From the NCBI RefSeq assembly GCF_025717065.2, contig NZ_JAOVZO020000003.1:248001-312000 (forward strand): 64,000 nt of DNA, in the 5' to 3' direction. Both the position numbers and the translations under genes were made by a program. Source of the stretch: Tahibacter soli. Its GTDB lineage: Bacteria > Pseudomonadota > Gammaproteobacteria > Xanthomonadales > Rhodanobacteraceae. Under the pieces are notes generated by a model. It was not told the origin of the DNA. It did not search any database and saw only the letters and a program-made list of their open reading frames with translations. Positions 53,551-64,000 of the stretch are shown here, piece by piece. The stretch's first letter is position 1, and each line of letters opens with the position of its first letter.

Positions 53551-56500
53551 ATGACGACCATCGGAAAGGTTTTCGTCGCAACGCTGTTGGCGTTCGCAGG
53601 CTCGGTTGCCGCGCAGCAGCAAATCGCGCCGCCGGACACGCCGCCGCGCGGCGCGCAGGTCTGGCTCGACCCGTCGCTCGGCCAGCTGCAGCCGATCCAG
53701 CTGCACGACGTGGCGATCAGCGTGCAGATGCAGGGCTTCATCGCCAGCACGCGCATCGACCTTACGTTCTTCAATCCGAATTCGCGCGTGCTCGAAGGCG
53801 AACTCGTGTTTCCGCTCGCCGAAGGCCAGAGCATCACCGGCTACGCGCTCGAAGTGAACGGAAAATTGAGACAAGGCGTGGTCGTGGAAAAAGAAACCGC
53901 GCGCGTCGCGTACGAGTCGACGGTGCGCCGCGGCATCGATCCGGGCCTCGCCGAACTCACGCAGGGCAACGTGTTCCGCACGCGGCTGTACCCGCTGCCG
54001 CCGAACGGCACGAAGCGCGTGCAGCTGTCGTTCGACCAGCCGATGCAGGATCTGGGCGCGCAGTACCGCTACGTGCTGCCGCTCGCGCTCGACCAGCCGG
54101 CGCGGCGTTTCAAGGTGCATGCCGAGGCGATGCTCGCCGAGGTCGCGCCGACGGCGAGCGATGCCGGCGGCGCGCTGACGTTCGAGCGCTGGCGCGACAG
54201 CTTCGTCGCCGATCTCGAACGCACCGATTTCAAGCCCGGGCGCGAACTCGCGTTCAACGTGCCCAAGCCGAAGACGCCGGTCGCGGTGTTCAGCGTGCCG
54301 GACGCGCTGGAACCCTCGTGGCAGCATTTTGCCGCGCAGGTGCAGTCGGCGCCGCCGGCCGCGACGAAGACGCCGGTCGCGCCGCGCCGCGTCGCGCTGT
54401 TCTACGACGCATCGGGCAGCGCCGCCGGCCGCGACCGCGCGCGCGAACTCGATTTTCTCGCCGCGTGGTTCGCGCAGATCAAGGACACGACGGTCGATCT
54501 CGTCGCGTTCCGCAACGACGCCGACCCGGTGCAGACGTTCGCGATCCGCGGCGGCGACATCGCCGCGCTGCGCAGGGCGATCGACGCGCTGCCGCTCGAC
54601 GGCGGCAGTTCGTACGGCGCGATTCGACCGGCGAATGCGCCGGATCTCGTCATCGTCGTCGGCGACGGCCTTTCGAACTTCGGTCCCAGCGAGCCTGCGC
54701 TCGACGGCGTGCCGCGCCTCGTGTTCGTGCATGCCGCGCAGCGCTTCGACGCGGCCCGCCTGACGCGCTGGGCGCAGCGCTACGGCGGCCAGGCGGTCAA
54801 TCTGCTGGCGACCGATCGCGACGCCGCGCTGCGCCAGGTCGGCGCCGCGCGCTGGCTGCTGCAGTCGACGAAGGTCGTCGCCGGCGAATGCCGCGATCTC
54901 GCGCCGCGCGCGCCGCGGCCGGCCGCCGCGACGTTCAGCCTGTACGGTGCCTGCAGCGCCGGCGCGAAGCTCGAACTGACGTTCGGCGACGGCGCGGGCG
55001 CGACGCTCGCGCGGACGATCGCACTCGGCGACGGCGCGACCGTCACGCACGGCAAGGTGCTCGAACCCGAGCGCACCGCGTTCGTCGAGCGCCTGTGGGC
55101 CGTGGCGCGCATCGCCGACCTCGACAACGAGGAAGCGCGCGACGCTGGCGCCATTGTGGAACTGGCAAAAAAGTACGGTGTGGTGACCGCCGACACGTCG
55201 ATGCTCGTGCTCGATCGCATCGAGGACTACGTGCGCTACAAGGTCGAGCCGCGCGAACCCGAACTCGCCGACGAGTACCGCCGGCTGCTCGCCGTGCAGC
55301 CCAAAGACGTCTCCGAAGATGCCGCGCGTGCCGCGCATCGCTCGATCGTCCTGACGCAGTGGACCGAGTTCAAGGAATGGCATGCGCGCCGGCATCCGTG
55401 GCTCGAAACGGTGCTCAAGCCCGTCGCCGACGACGAGGCGGCGCGCTGGAACGCGCTCGGTGCGTCGAAGGACGCGCGCGGGCACGCCGACGAGGCGCGC
55501 GCGCTCGCCAAGCAGGCGGTCGCGCTGCAGCAGCGCTGGCCGAAGGAAGGCGCCGCGCCCGAATCGCGCGCGGCGTGGGAGCGCGAGGCGGCCGAGACGA
55601 TGTTGAAGCTCGATGCGCTGCGCCAGACGCGGCTCGCGCTCGCGCCGGGTTCCGACGCGATCAAGGGCGAGAGTGAAGAAGGTCGCGGCGGCGCGCAGGC
55701 GCTCGGCGGCGCGGCGCCCGGCACGATGCGCGCCCGCGAACAGACGCGCGCGGCGAACGCGCCGGTCGTCGTCGCGGAGGCCGCGCCGGCCGCTTCGCCG
55801 GCGCCGGCGCCCCCGCCGCGCGAGATGGCCTTCGCCGAGCCGGAACTGGCGAAGGCCGTCGCCGACGACGCGGACAAGAATGTCGCGCCGAAACCGGCCG
55901 AGGATCGCCGCAGCGCGCCGGTTGCGATCGAACTGGCCGACTGGGATCCGGCGACGCCGTACCTGGCCAAGCTGCGCGCCGCGAAAGATCCGTACGCGGC
56001 GTATCTCGCCGAGCGCGACCGGCTGGTCAAGTCGCCGTCGTTCTTCCTCGACTGCGCGAACTATTTCCGCAACGAGGCGAAGGATGCGCGCCTCGCGCTG
56101 CGCGTGCTGTCGAATCTCGCCGAGATCGACTTCGACAGCGCGCCGCTCTTGCGCGTGCTCGCCTACCGTTTGCAGCAGTGGGAACGTTTCGACCTCGCCG
56201 TGCCGCTGTTCGAGCAGGCGCTCAAGCTGCGCGGCGAAGAACCGCAGAGCCGCCGCGACCTTGCGCTCGCGCTGTCGCGCCGGCCCGACGCCGACTACGC
56301 GCGCGCCGTCGCGCTGCTGTGGGAAGTGATCGACCGCCGCTGGGACGGCCGCTTTCCGGACATTGAAACGATCGCGCTGCACGAACTCAACGATGTGATC
56401 GCGCGCGCGCCGCGCAGCCAACGTGCCGCGCTCGATGCGCTGACGAACAAGCTCGGCATCGACGCGCGTCTGCTCGAGGCCGTGCCGGTCGACCTGCGCG

Positions 56501-56859
56501 TCGTGCTGAGCTGGGACGCCGACAACACCGACATCGACCTGTGGGTGATCGACCCGACCGGCGAGGCGACGAGCTATCAGTCGCCGCGCAGCCGCACCGG
56601 CGGCCGCATCAGCCGCGACTTCACCGGCGGCTACGGCCCGGAAGTGTTCACGATCCGTCGCGCGCTGCCCGGCACGTACGTCGTCAAGACGCACTATTTC
56701 AGCAACCGCCAGCAGACGCTGACCGGTCCGGCCACGCTGCAGCTCGAATTCCTGACGCGTTTCGACACCGGCGACAGCAAGCGCAAGGCGGTGACGCGGC
56801 GCCTGGAGAACGTCAACGGGGATATCGAGATCGGGCGGTTTACGGTGGGGGCGGAGTAG
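53551..56859 (+). CDS. Secreted VIT/VWA domain protein with C-terminal DUF2135
   Basis: 1102 residues: a signal peptide (GSVAA-QQQ), a VIT domain (about 40-165; FPLAEGQSITGYALEVNGK), a von Willebrand A-like domain (about 270-430; ALFYDASGS, where the expected D-x-S-x-S is present), an Ala/Pro-rich linker (about 690-780), helical repeats, and a C-terminal DUF2135 domain (about 985-1075; SWDADNTDIDLWVIDP). The architecture resembles YfaP/inter-alpha-trypsin-like envelope proteins of unknown role. CGAGGA lies 9 bases before the ATG. It is a single-gene unit. Confidence 0.87.
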   Translation: MTTIGKVFVATLLAFAGSVAAQQQIAPPDTPPRGAQVWLDPSLGQLQPIQLHDVAISVQMQGFIASTRIDLTFFNPNSRVLEGELVFPLAEGQSITGYALEVNGKLRQGVVVEKETARVAYESTVRRGIDPGLAELTQGNVFRTRLYPLPPNGTKRVQLSFDQPMQDLGAQYRYVLPLALDQPARRFKVHAEAMLAEVAPTASDAGGALTFERWRDSFVADLERTDFKPGRELAFNVPKPKTPVAVFSVPDALEPSWQHFAAQVQSAPPAATKTPVAPRRVALFYDASGSAAGRDRARELDFLAAWFAQIKDTTVDLVAFRNDADPVQTFAIRGGDIAALRRAIDALPLDGGSSYGAIRPANAPDLVIVVGDGLSNFGPSEPALDGVPRLVFVHAAQRFDAARLTRWAQRYGGQAVNLLATDRDAALRQVGAARWLLQSTKVVAGECRDLAPRAPRPAAATFSLYGACSAGAKLELTFGDGAGATLARTIALGDGATVTHGKVLEPERTAFVERLWAVARIADLDNEEARDAGAIVELAKKYGVVTADTSMLVLDRIEDYVRYKVEPREPELADEYRRLLAVQPKDVSEDAARAAHRSIVLTQWTEFKEWHARRHPWLETVLKPVADDEAARWNALGASKDARGHADEARALAKQAVALQQRWPKEGAAPESRAAWEREAAETMLKLDALRQTRLALAPGSDAIKGESEEGRGGAQALGGAAPGTMRAREQTRAANAPVVVAEAAPAASPAPAPPPREMAFAEPELAKAVADDADKNVAPKPAEDRRSAPVAIELADWDPATPYLAKLRAAKDPYAAYLAERDRLVKSPSFFLDCANYFRNEAKDARLALRVLSNLAEIDFDSAPLLRVLAYRLQQWERFDLAVPLFEQALKLRGEEPQSRRDLALALSRRPDADYARAVALLWEVIDRRWDGRFPDIETIALHELNDVIARAPRSQRAALDALTNKLGIDARLLEAVPVDLRVVLSWDADNTDIDLWVIDPTGEATSYQSPRSRTGGRISRDFTGGYGPEVFTIRRALPGTYVVKTHYFSNRQQTLTGPATLQLEFLTRFDTGDSKRKAVTRRLENVNGDIEIGRFTVGAE

Positions 56860-56950
56860 TGCGAGAGGCGCCTGCGATTGAAGGCAGGCGCCGCTTTTCG
56901 ATGTTCGTCTTCGACTTTGCTTGAGCGGACGCGAGAAGCGCCGAATGGAA

Positions 56951-56980
56951 TTGTCTAACATCGCGTCCAGCTTGTAGATT
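56951..56980 (+). promoter_or_regulatory. Predicted promoter of the metal efflux operon
   Basis: TTGTCT (56951-56956), 18-bp spacer, TAGATT (56975-56980). The first ATG follows after only 7 bases, with no ribosome site. An 18-bp or longer spacer is common in promoters worked by MerR-type regulators, but no MerR-type dyad is visible. Confidence 0.5.
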
Positions 56981-56987
56981 CGCGCCC

Positions 56988-57374
56988 ATGTTCGCGTCCC
57001 GACCCGCCCTGATCAGCCGTCTGCGCCGCCGCCTCGCCGGCGTCGCGTGGCTGTTCGTGCTGCTCGTGCTCGCCAAGGGCGCCATCGCCACGGCCTGCGC
57101 GAGCGACGGTCTGGCGCTGTCCGACGCCGCGGCGCCCGCCGCGGTCGTCGCGACGTTCGACGTCGCCTCGAGCGCGCTGTCGGACGATGCGAGCGACCCG
57201 TGCTGGCACGCCGGTTCCGGCGGCTGCCATTGCTCCTGCGTCCACGTGACGCCGCTGGCCCCCGACGCACCGGGCGTGCGCGGGATCGCGAATGCGCGCG
57301 TCGCGTTCGCGCCCGACGGCGCGGTCGAACGCGTCGCGCCGCGCGACGACCACCTGCGACCGCCGATCGCCTGA
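56988..57374 (+). CDS. Small Cys/His-rich secreted protein heading the czc operon (CzcI-like)
   Basis: 128 residues. A hydrophobic N-terminal helix (WLFVLLVLAKGAIATA) exports or anchors it; the mature part has a Cys/His cluster DPCWHAGSGGCHCSCVHV that could bind metal. Position directly before czcCBA resembles CzcI of Cupriavidus, a periplasmic modulator of the Czc system; sequence similarity is not clear enough to name it. 120 bases before czcC. Confidence 0.72.
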   Translation: MFASRPALISRLRRRLAGVAWLFVLLVLAKGAIATACASDGLALSDAAAPAAVVATFDVASSALSDDASDPCWHAGSGGCHCSCVHVTPLAPDAPGVRGIANARVAFAPDGAVERVAPRDDHLRPPIA

Positions 57375-57494
57375 TCGATCCTGTACGCGGCGTCGGCGGC
57401 GCCTTGCCGCGTTCCGCAATACACGCCGCGTGCCGCGACGTTCGCGTTGCGCGGTTCGGTCGCGCGTCTATTCCACTTTGCATAGAGTTGCACA

Positions 57495-58757
57495 ATGATT
57501 CGTTTCCGATTCGGGGGCGTCGCTCTCGTGGCGTTCCTCGCCGCCGCGCCGTTCGCGGCGAGCGCGCAGGACGCATTGCCGCTGCGCGAGGCGCTGGCGC
57601 GCACGCTCAGGTCCAATCCCGACCTCGCCGCCTACCAATACGTGCTCAAGGCGCAGGACGGCCGTATCGACCAGGCCGGCCTGAAGCCCAACCCGACGCT
57701 GTCGGCGTCGCTCGAAAACGTGCTCGGCACGGGGCAGGTCAAGTCGTTCGACAACGCCGAGCTGACGCTGTCGCTGAGTCAGCTGATCGAGCTTTCCGGC
57801 CTGCGCGGCAAGCGAGTCGCCGTTGCGCGCGGCGAACGCGCGGCGCTCGAGGTCGACGGTCATATCCGCCGTCTCGACGTCGTCGCCGACACGGCGCGCC
57901 GCTTCGTGATGCTGGCGAGCCAGCAGGAGCAGCACCGGCTGACGCATCAGGCCGTCGAACTCGCGGAGAAGACCGCCGCGGCGGTCGACCGGCGCATCAA
58001 GGCCGCGAAGTCGCCGCTCGCCGAACAGGAGCGCGCGGCCGTCGCGCTCGAACGCGCGCGCAACGACGACGCGCACGTCGAACACGAAATACTCACCGCG
58101 CGCTACGCGCTCGCCGCGGCGTGGGGCGCGAGCGAGCCCGACTTCGAGCGCGCGAGCGCCGATCTGTACGACCTGGCGACCGTCGGTTCGTACGACGAAC
58201 TCGTGGCCGGTCTCGCGGCGACGCCCGACCTCGAACGCTATCTCGCCGAGGCGCGCCTGCGCGAATCGGAGGTGACGCTGGCGCTTGCGAGCGCGAAACC
58301 CGGCATCGAAGTCGGCGTCGGCCTGCGCCGGCTGCAGGGCTCGCGCGATACCGCGCTGACGTTTTCGCTCGCGATGCCGCTGCCGGTCTACAACCGCAAC
58401 CAGGGGCTCGTCGCCGAGGCGCAGGCGAAGAAGTCCGGCGCCGAAGCCGGCCGCGAGGCGGCGCTGGTGAAGGCGCGCACGTCGCTGTTCGGCTACTACC
58501 GAGAGCTCGTCGACCGGCGGCGCGAAGTCGAAGCGCTCGCGCAGCGCGCGCTGCCGAGCGCCGAGTCGGCATTGAAGAACACCGAGTACGCGTACGAGCG
58601 CGGCCGCTACGGCTATCTCGAATTCGTCGACGCGCAGCGCGAGCTGCTCTCGGTCAGGCGCAGCCTGATCGACGCCGCGACGCAGTACCACCTGACCCTG
58701 ATCGAAATCGAACGCCTGACCGGCACCGGTCTCGCCGACGCAAGGATGACGCCATGA
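57495..58757 (+). CDS. czcC: Heavy-metal efflux outer membrane protein CzcC (TolC family)
   Basis: 420 residues with a signal peptide (FAASA-QDA) and two TolC-type repeats of long coiled-coil helices (SLSQLIELSGLRGKRVAVAR and LAMPLPVYNRNQGLVAEAQA). It forms the outer membrane exit duct of the tripartite pump. Its stop overlaps the czcB ATG (ATGA). Confidence 0.92.
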   Translation: MIRFRFGGVALVAFLAAAPFAASAQDALPLREALARTLRSNPDLAAYQYVLKAQDGRIDQAGLKPNPTLSASLENVLGTGQVKSFDNAELTLSLSQLIELSGLRGKRVAVARGERAALEVDGHIRRLDVVADTARRFVMLASQQEQHRLTHQAVELAEKTAAAVDRRIKAAKSPLAEQERAAVALERARNDDAHVEHEILTARYALAAAWGASEPDFERASADLYDLATVGSYDELVAGLAATPDLERYLAEARLRESEVTLALASAKPGIEVGVGLRRLQGSRDTALTFSLAMPLPVYNRNQGLVAEAQAKKSGAEAGREAALVKARTSLFGYYRELVDRRREVEALAQRALPSAESALKNTEYAYERGRYGYLEFVDAQRELLSVRRSLIDAATQYHLTLIEIERLTGTGLADARMTP

Positions 58758-59698
58758 AGATTTCCGTCCACGCCGCCGCGGCGGCGTTCGCGCTGCTCGG
58801 CCTCGTCGGCTGCGGCGAATCGCAGACGCCGCCGGCGGCGCCCGCCGCGCAGGCGGACGAGCACGAACCGGAACGAGGGCATGCGGAAGCGCTGAAACTG
58901 ACGCCGCAAGCGCGCGAGGCCGCCGGTCTCGTCGTCGCGCCGGCCGGCCCCGCGTCGCTGGTCGAAACGGTGCCGTTGTACGGATTGATAAAACCGAACG
59001 CCGAGCGCATGCGCAGCGTCACCGCGCGCTTCCCGGGCGTCGTGCGCAGCGTGTCGGTGAAAGTGGGCGACACGGTGCGGCAAGGCCAGTCGCTCGCATC
59101 CGTCGAAAGCAACGAAAGCCTGCAGGTTTACTCCGTGCCGAGCCCGCTCGGCGGCGTCGTGACCGAGCGTTTCACGAATCCCGGCGAGCAGGCCGAAAGC
59201 TCGCCGCTCCTGACGGTCGCCGACCTGTCGACCGTCTGGATCGAGCTGTCGCTGTTTCCGCGCGACCGCGGCCGCGTGCAGGTCGGCCAGCGCGTGCGCG
59301 TGCAGGCGACCGAAGGCGGGCTCGCGGCCGACGGCAAGGTCGTGTTCGTGTCGCCGCTCAGTTCGAGCGCGACGCAGAGCCTGACCGCGCGCGTGCTCGT
59401 CGACAACACGAGCGGCCTGTGGACGCCGGGCCTGTACGTGCGCGGCGAAGTCGCCGTAGCGGAAGCCGCGGTGCCGCTCGCGGTGCCGGTCGCGGCGCTG
59501 CAGGATCTCGAAGCCGGCGCGTCGGTCTTCGTCGACACGCCCGAAGGGTTCGAGCCGCGAGCGGTGAAAACCGGCCGCAACGACGGACGCAACGTTGAAA
59601 TCGTGGAGGGAATTTCCGCGGGCGAAAACGTCGTCGGCGAAGGCAGCTTCGTGCTCAAGGCAGAACTCGGCAAGGGAGAGGGCGAGCATGGCCACTGA
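58754..59698 (+). CDS. czcB: Heavy-metal efflux membrane fusion protein CzcB
   Basis: 314 residues: lipobox LVGC with Cys20, so a lipoprotein; then a His/Glu-rich stretch DEHEPERGHAEALK and, at the end, GEGEHGH, both possible metal-binding tails. The core has the barrel-sandwich hybrid (GVVRSVSVKVGDTVRQGQSLASVES) and beta-barrel of RND adaptors. It bridges CzcA and CzcC in the periplasm. Coupled to czcC. Confidence 0.93.
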   Translation: MKISVHAAAAAFALLGLVGCGESQTPPAAPAAQADEHEPERGHAEALKLTPQAREAAGLVVAPAGPASLVETVPLYGLIKPNAERMRSVTARFPGVVRSVSVKVGDTVRQGQSLASVESNESLQVYSVPSPLGGVVTERFTNPGEQAESSPLLTVADLSTVWIELSLFPRDRGRVQVGQRVRVQATEGGLAADGKVVFVSPLSSSATQSLTARVLVDNTSGLWTPGLYVRGEVAVAEAAVPLAVPVAALQDLEAGASVFVDTPEGFEPRAVKTGRNDGRNVEIVEGISAGENVVGEGSFVLKAELGKGEGEHGH

Positions 59699-62884
<3,186 letters not shown>

Positions 62885-62890
62885 CGCAAG

Positions 62891-62922
62891 ACGACCGGCG
62901 CGACGATGTTCGCGCCGGTCGT
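62891..62922. terminator. Hairpin after czcA
   Basis: A perfect 13-bp stem (ACGACCGGCGCGA / TCGCGCCGGTCGT) with a 6-base loop, 6 bases past the czcA stop and close to the end of the small convergent frame. No T run. Confidence 0.65.
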
Positions 62923-62963
62923 TGCGGCTATCGGCCGAAGGCAACGATCAGTCCGACGACGAG

Positions 62964-63149
62964 TCAGGCCACGATCCACGCGACGCACCACGACATCACG
63001 TCGCCGATGCGCTCGCGTCGACCGCGCTCGGCCCGACGCCGCCGCGTGCGCTCGCGAAACGCCGGCGAGAAAAACCACAGCACCGGCCCGATCAGCGCGG
63101 CGAGGGGTTGGGCGAGGTCGACGACGGACAGCAACGAGGGTAGGGCCAT
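62964..63149 (-). CDS. Small putative membrane protein, possibly shortened by an in-frame TGA
   Basis: 61 residues from ATG 63149: MALPSLLSVVDLAQPLAALI, a first hydrophobic stretch, a very basic loop (RERTRRRRAERGRRER) and the start of a second helix VMSWCVAWIVA that is cut by TGA. The same frame continues after the TGA with LVVGLIVAFGR and a TAG at 62928-62930, completing a membrane helix. One change TGG to TGA would explain this. A weak ribosome site precedes it. It may be a real small gene, a pseudogene, or chance. Confidence 0.45.
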   Translation of the reverse strand: MALPSLLSVVDLAQPLAALIGPVLWFFSPAFRERTRRRRAERGRRERIGDVMSWCVAWIVA

Positions 63150-63196
63150 GCCTGCGACCCTGCCGGTCTTGCGCATTGCCGCAATCGGCCGAACGT

Positions 63197-63616
63197 TTAC
63201 CCGGCGTCAAAAAAAGCGTAATCGCCGGGGCGCGGCTCGCGCGGCAGCAGGTCCGGCCGCTCTGCCGCGATGCGCTGCGCGACGAACGTGATCCGCGCAC
63301 GCGCCTTCATCATCAGCTCGAGAAACTCGCGCTGGTTCGCCATATAGCCGTCGATATCCTCTCCCTGCCGCAAGAGCGACTGCAGCGCGTCGGCGTTGTC
63401 GCCGTAGCAGCGCACGAGCGCGTCGGAATCGAACGTGAGTATCGCCAGCGCCGTGCGGCGCGGCATGTGCGAACGCACGTCGAGGAGCGCTTCTTCGAGA
63501 TGGCCGGCTTCGACGCGTGTATACATCGCGCGAAAGCGTGTCGGACGGTCTTCCCGTGTCGGTGCGGGTGCCGCGGCGCGTGCGGATTTCGCCGTGCGGG
63601 GACGGGGCTGGGACAT
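63197..63616 (-). CDS. Hypothetical helical protein
   Basis: 139 residues: a basic, Ala/Pro-rich N-terminus (MSQPRPRTAKSARAAAPAPT) and a helical C-terminal part (YTRVEAGHLEEALLDVRSHM and QREFLELMMKARARITFVAQ). No signal peptide. AAGGAG stands 7 bases before the ATG, a strong site, and codon use is normal. I do not recognise the family. Copy 2 of the palindromic element ends 31 bases upstream of the start and would displace or supply its promoter. Confidence 0.72.
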   Translation of the reverse strand: MSQPRPRTAKSARAAAPAPTREDRPTRFRAMYTRVEAGHLEEALLDVRSHMPRRTALAILTFDSDALVRCYGDNADALQSLLRQGEDIDGYMANQREFLELMMKARARITFVAQRIAAERPDLLPREPRPGDYAFFDAG

Positions 63617-63647
63617 GGGACGCTCCTTGTCGGCTTGTTGGCGCGGC

Positions 63648-63813
63648 TAGTGGCCTGCAACAGACAAATCGAAAGCAGCTCGCTCGTCCTGGCCGCGCAG
63701 TACTTGCTGCTCACTCGGCCGATAGCGGGTGCTATCGGCCTTGCTCCGCAGCGGCGTCCTGCACGATGCGTCCTTCGCGATCCCTCTTCCGATTTGTCTG
63801 TTGCAGGCCACTA
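63648..63813 (+). mobile_element. 162-bp TA-flanked palindromic element (MITE-like), copy 2
   Basis: Core 63650-63811, flanked by TA on both sides and inverted relative to copy 1; no gaps and 12 substitutions between them. Its terminal repeats agree at 25 of 26 positions; the internal hairpin GGCCGATAGC-GGGT-GCTATCGGCC is unchanged. Small frames inside it are not conserved as protein between the copies. Confidence 0.72.
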
Positions 63814-63964
63814 GTAAACGGCGAGTCGCTGCCGCACGTCACGCGGCAAAAGCAAACAAAAGAAAATGCGGTCGTCGCTGCTGCGTTCGAAACGTGCTCG
63901 ACCGCGGTGCCGCACGCTCCGTACTGTGTTGAGTGGAGCCGTCCCGCCGACGCGTGAGGGGAAA

Positions 63965-64000
63965 ATGCGCCATCGCACGTCCTCGTTCACGCATGCGGCG
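63965..64000 (+). CDS. Possible gene start running off the window edge
   Basis: ATG at 63965 preceded by GAGGGG, 3-4 bases away, opening MRHRTSSFTHAA up to the last base. Only 12 codons are visible, so this is a guess. The 150 bases before it show nothing else recognisable. Confidence 0.2.
   Translation, partial: MRHRTSSFTHAA

Noticed and set aside
62964-62966. TGA read as selenocysteine
   Set aside because: No SECIS-like hairpin just after the TGA and the position is in a membrane helix where Trp is more likely.

Overview
The window is a very GC-rich chromosomal segment of a Gammaproteobacterium, most likely from the Xanthomonadales (Lysobacteraceae/Rhodanobacteraceae). This is an inference from three things: gene order (rplU-rpmA-obgE, rpsT, murJ, ribF-ileS-lspA-ispH, then the fimT-pilVWXY1-pilE minor pilin cluster), the ECF sigma factor/Ser-Thr kinase pairs, and codon usage with G or C at almost every third position. 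I see no prophage, integrase, CRISPR array or complete insertion sequence. Almost every base lies in a recognisable gene, and the many long overlapping open frames are by-products of the GC skew.

Layout. 1-5.5 kb: a transmembrane Ser/Thr kinase with a repeat-rich periplasmic half, coupled to an NRDE-family protein, then a prolyl-oligopeptidase-type lipoprotein on the other strand. 5.5-10.3 kb: the phosphate operon pstSCAB-phoU (minus strand), preceded by a well-formed Pho box array. 10.3-12.1 kb: an enoyl-CoA hydratase and an FkpA-like FKBP isomerase with a clear terminator. 12.1-17.9 kb: an ECF sigma factor translationally coupled to a kinase with TPRs, then two secreted proteins (one unknown, one trypsin-like protease). 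17.9-21.5 kb: an unknown small protein, a DUF1289-Nudix-sulfurtransferase operon, an enoyl-CoA isomerase and a PCuAC copper chaperone. 21.3-27.1 kb: uvrA, rplU-rpmA, obgE and rpsT. 27.1-36.4 kb: murJ, a third kinase, and the ribF-ileS-lspA-ispH cluster. 36.5-44.0 kb: the minor pilin operon, pilY1 and pilE. 44.0-44.3 kb: tRNA-Thr(CGT) and tRNA-Val(CAC). 44.4-53.1 kb: accessory genes (DUF3060 protein, methyltransferase, secreted endonuclease I, azoreductase with a divergent LysR regulator, NIPSNAP protein, two paralogous 60-residue proteins, YbaK-type deacylase, DNA polymerase IV). 53.5-56.9 kb: a large VIT/VWA/DUF2135 secreted protein. 57.0-62.9 kb: a heavy-metal RND efflux operon (czcI-like, czcC, czcB, czcA). 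62.9-64 kb: two small genes and a repeat.

The most distinctive non-coding content is: (1) two copies of a 162-bp palindromic element in opposite orientation, flanked by TA, with 26-bp terminal inverted repeats and an internal hairpin, which looks like a MITE; (2) five exact 36-bp tandem copies of an intrinsic terminator between obgE and rpsT; (3) a four-unit, 11-bp-phased Pho box upstream of pstS; (4) three genes whose ATG lies 7-8 bases after a good -10 hexamer, which suggests leaderless transcripts. The ECF sigma/kinase pair has features expected of a phosphorylation-activated sigma factor and is the best candidate for an unexplored signalling system here.
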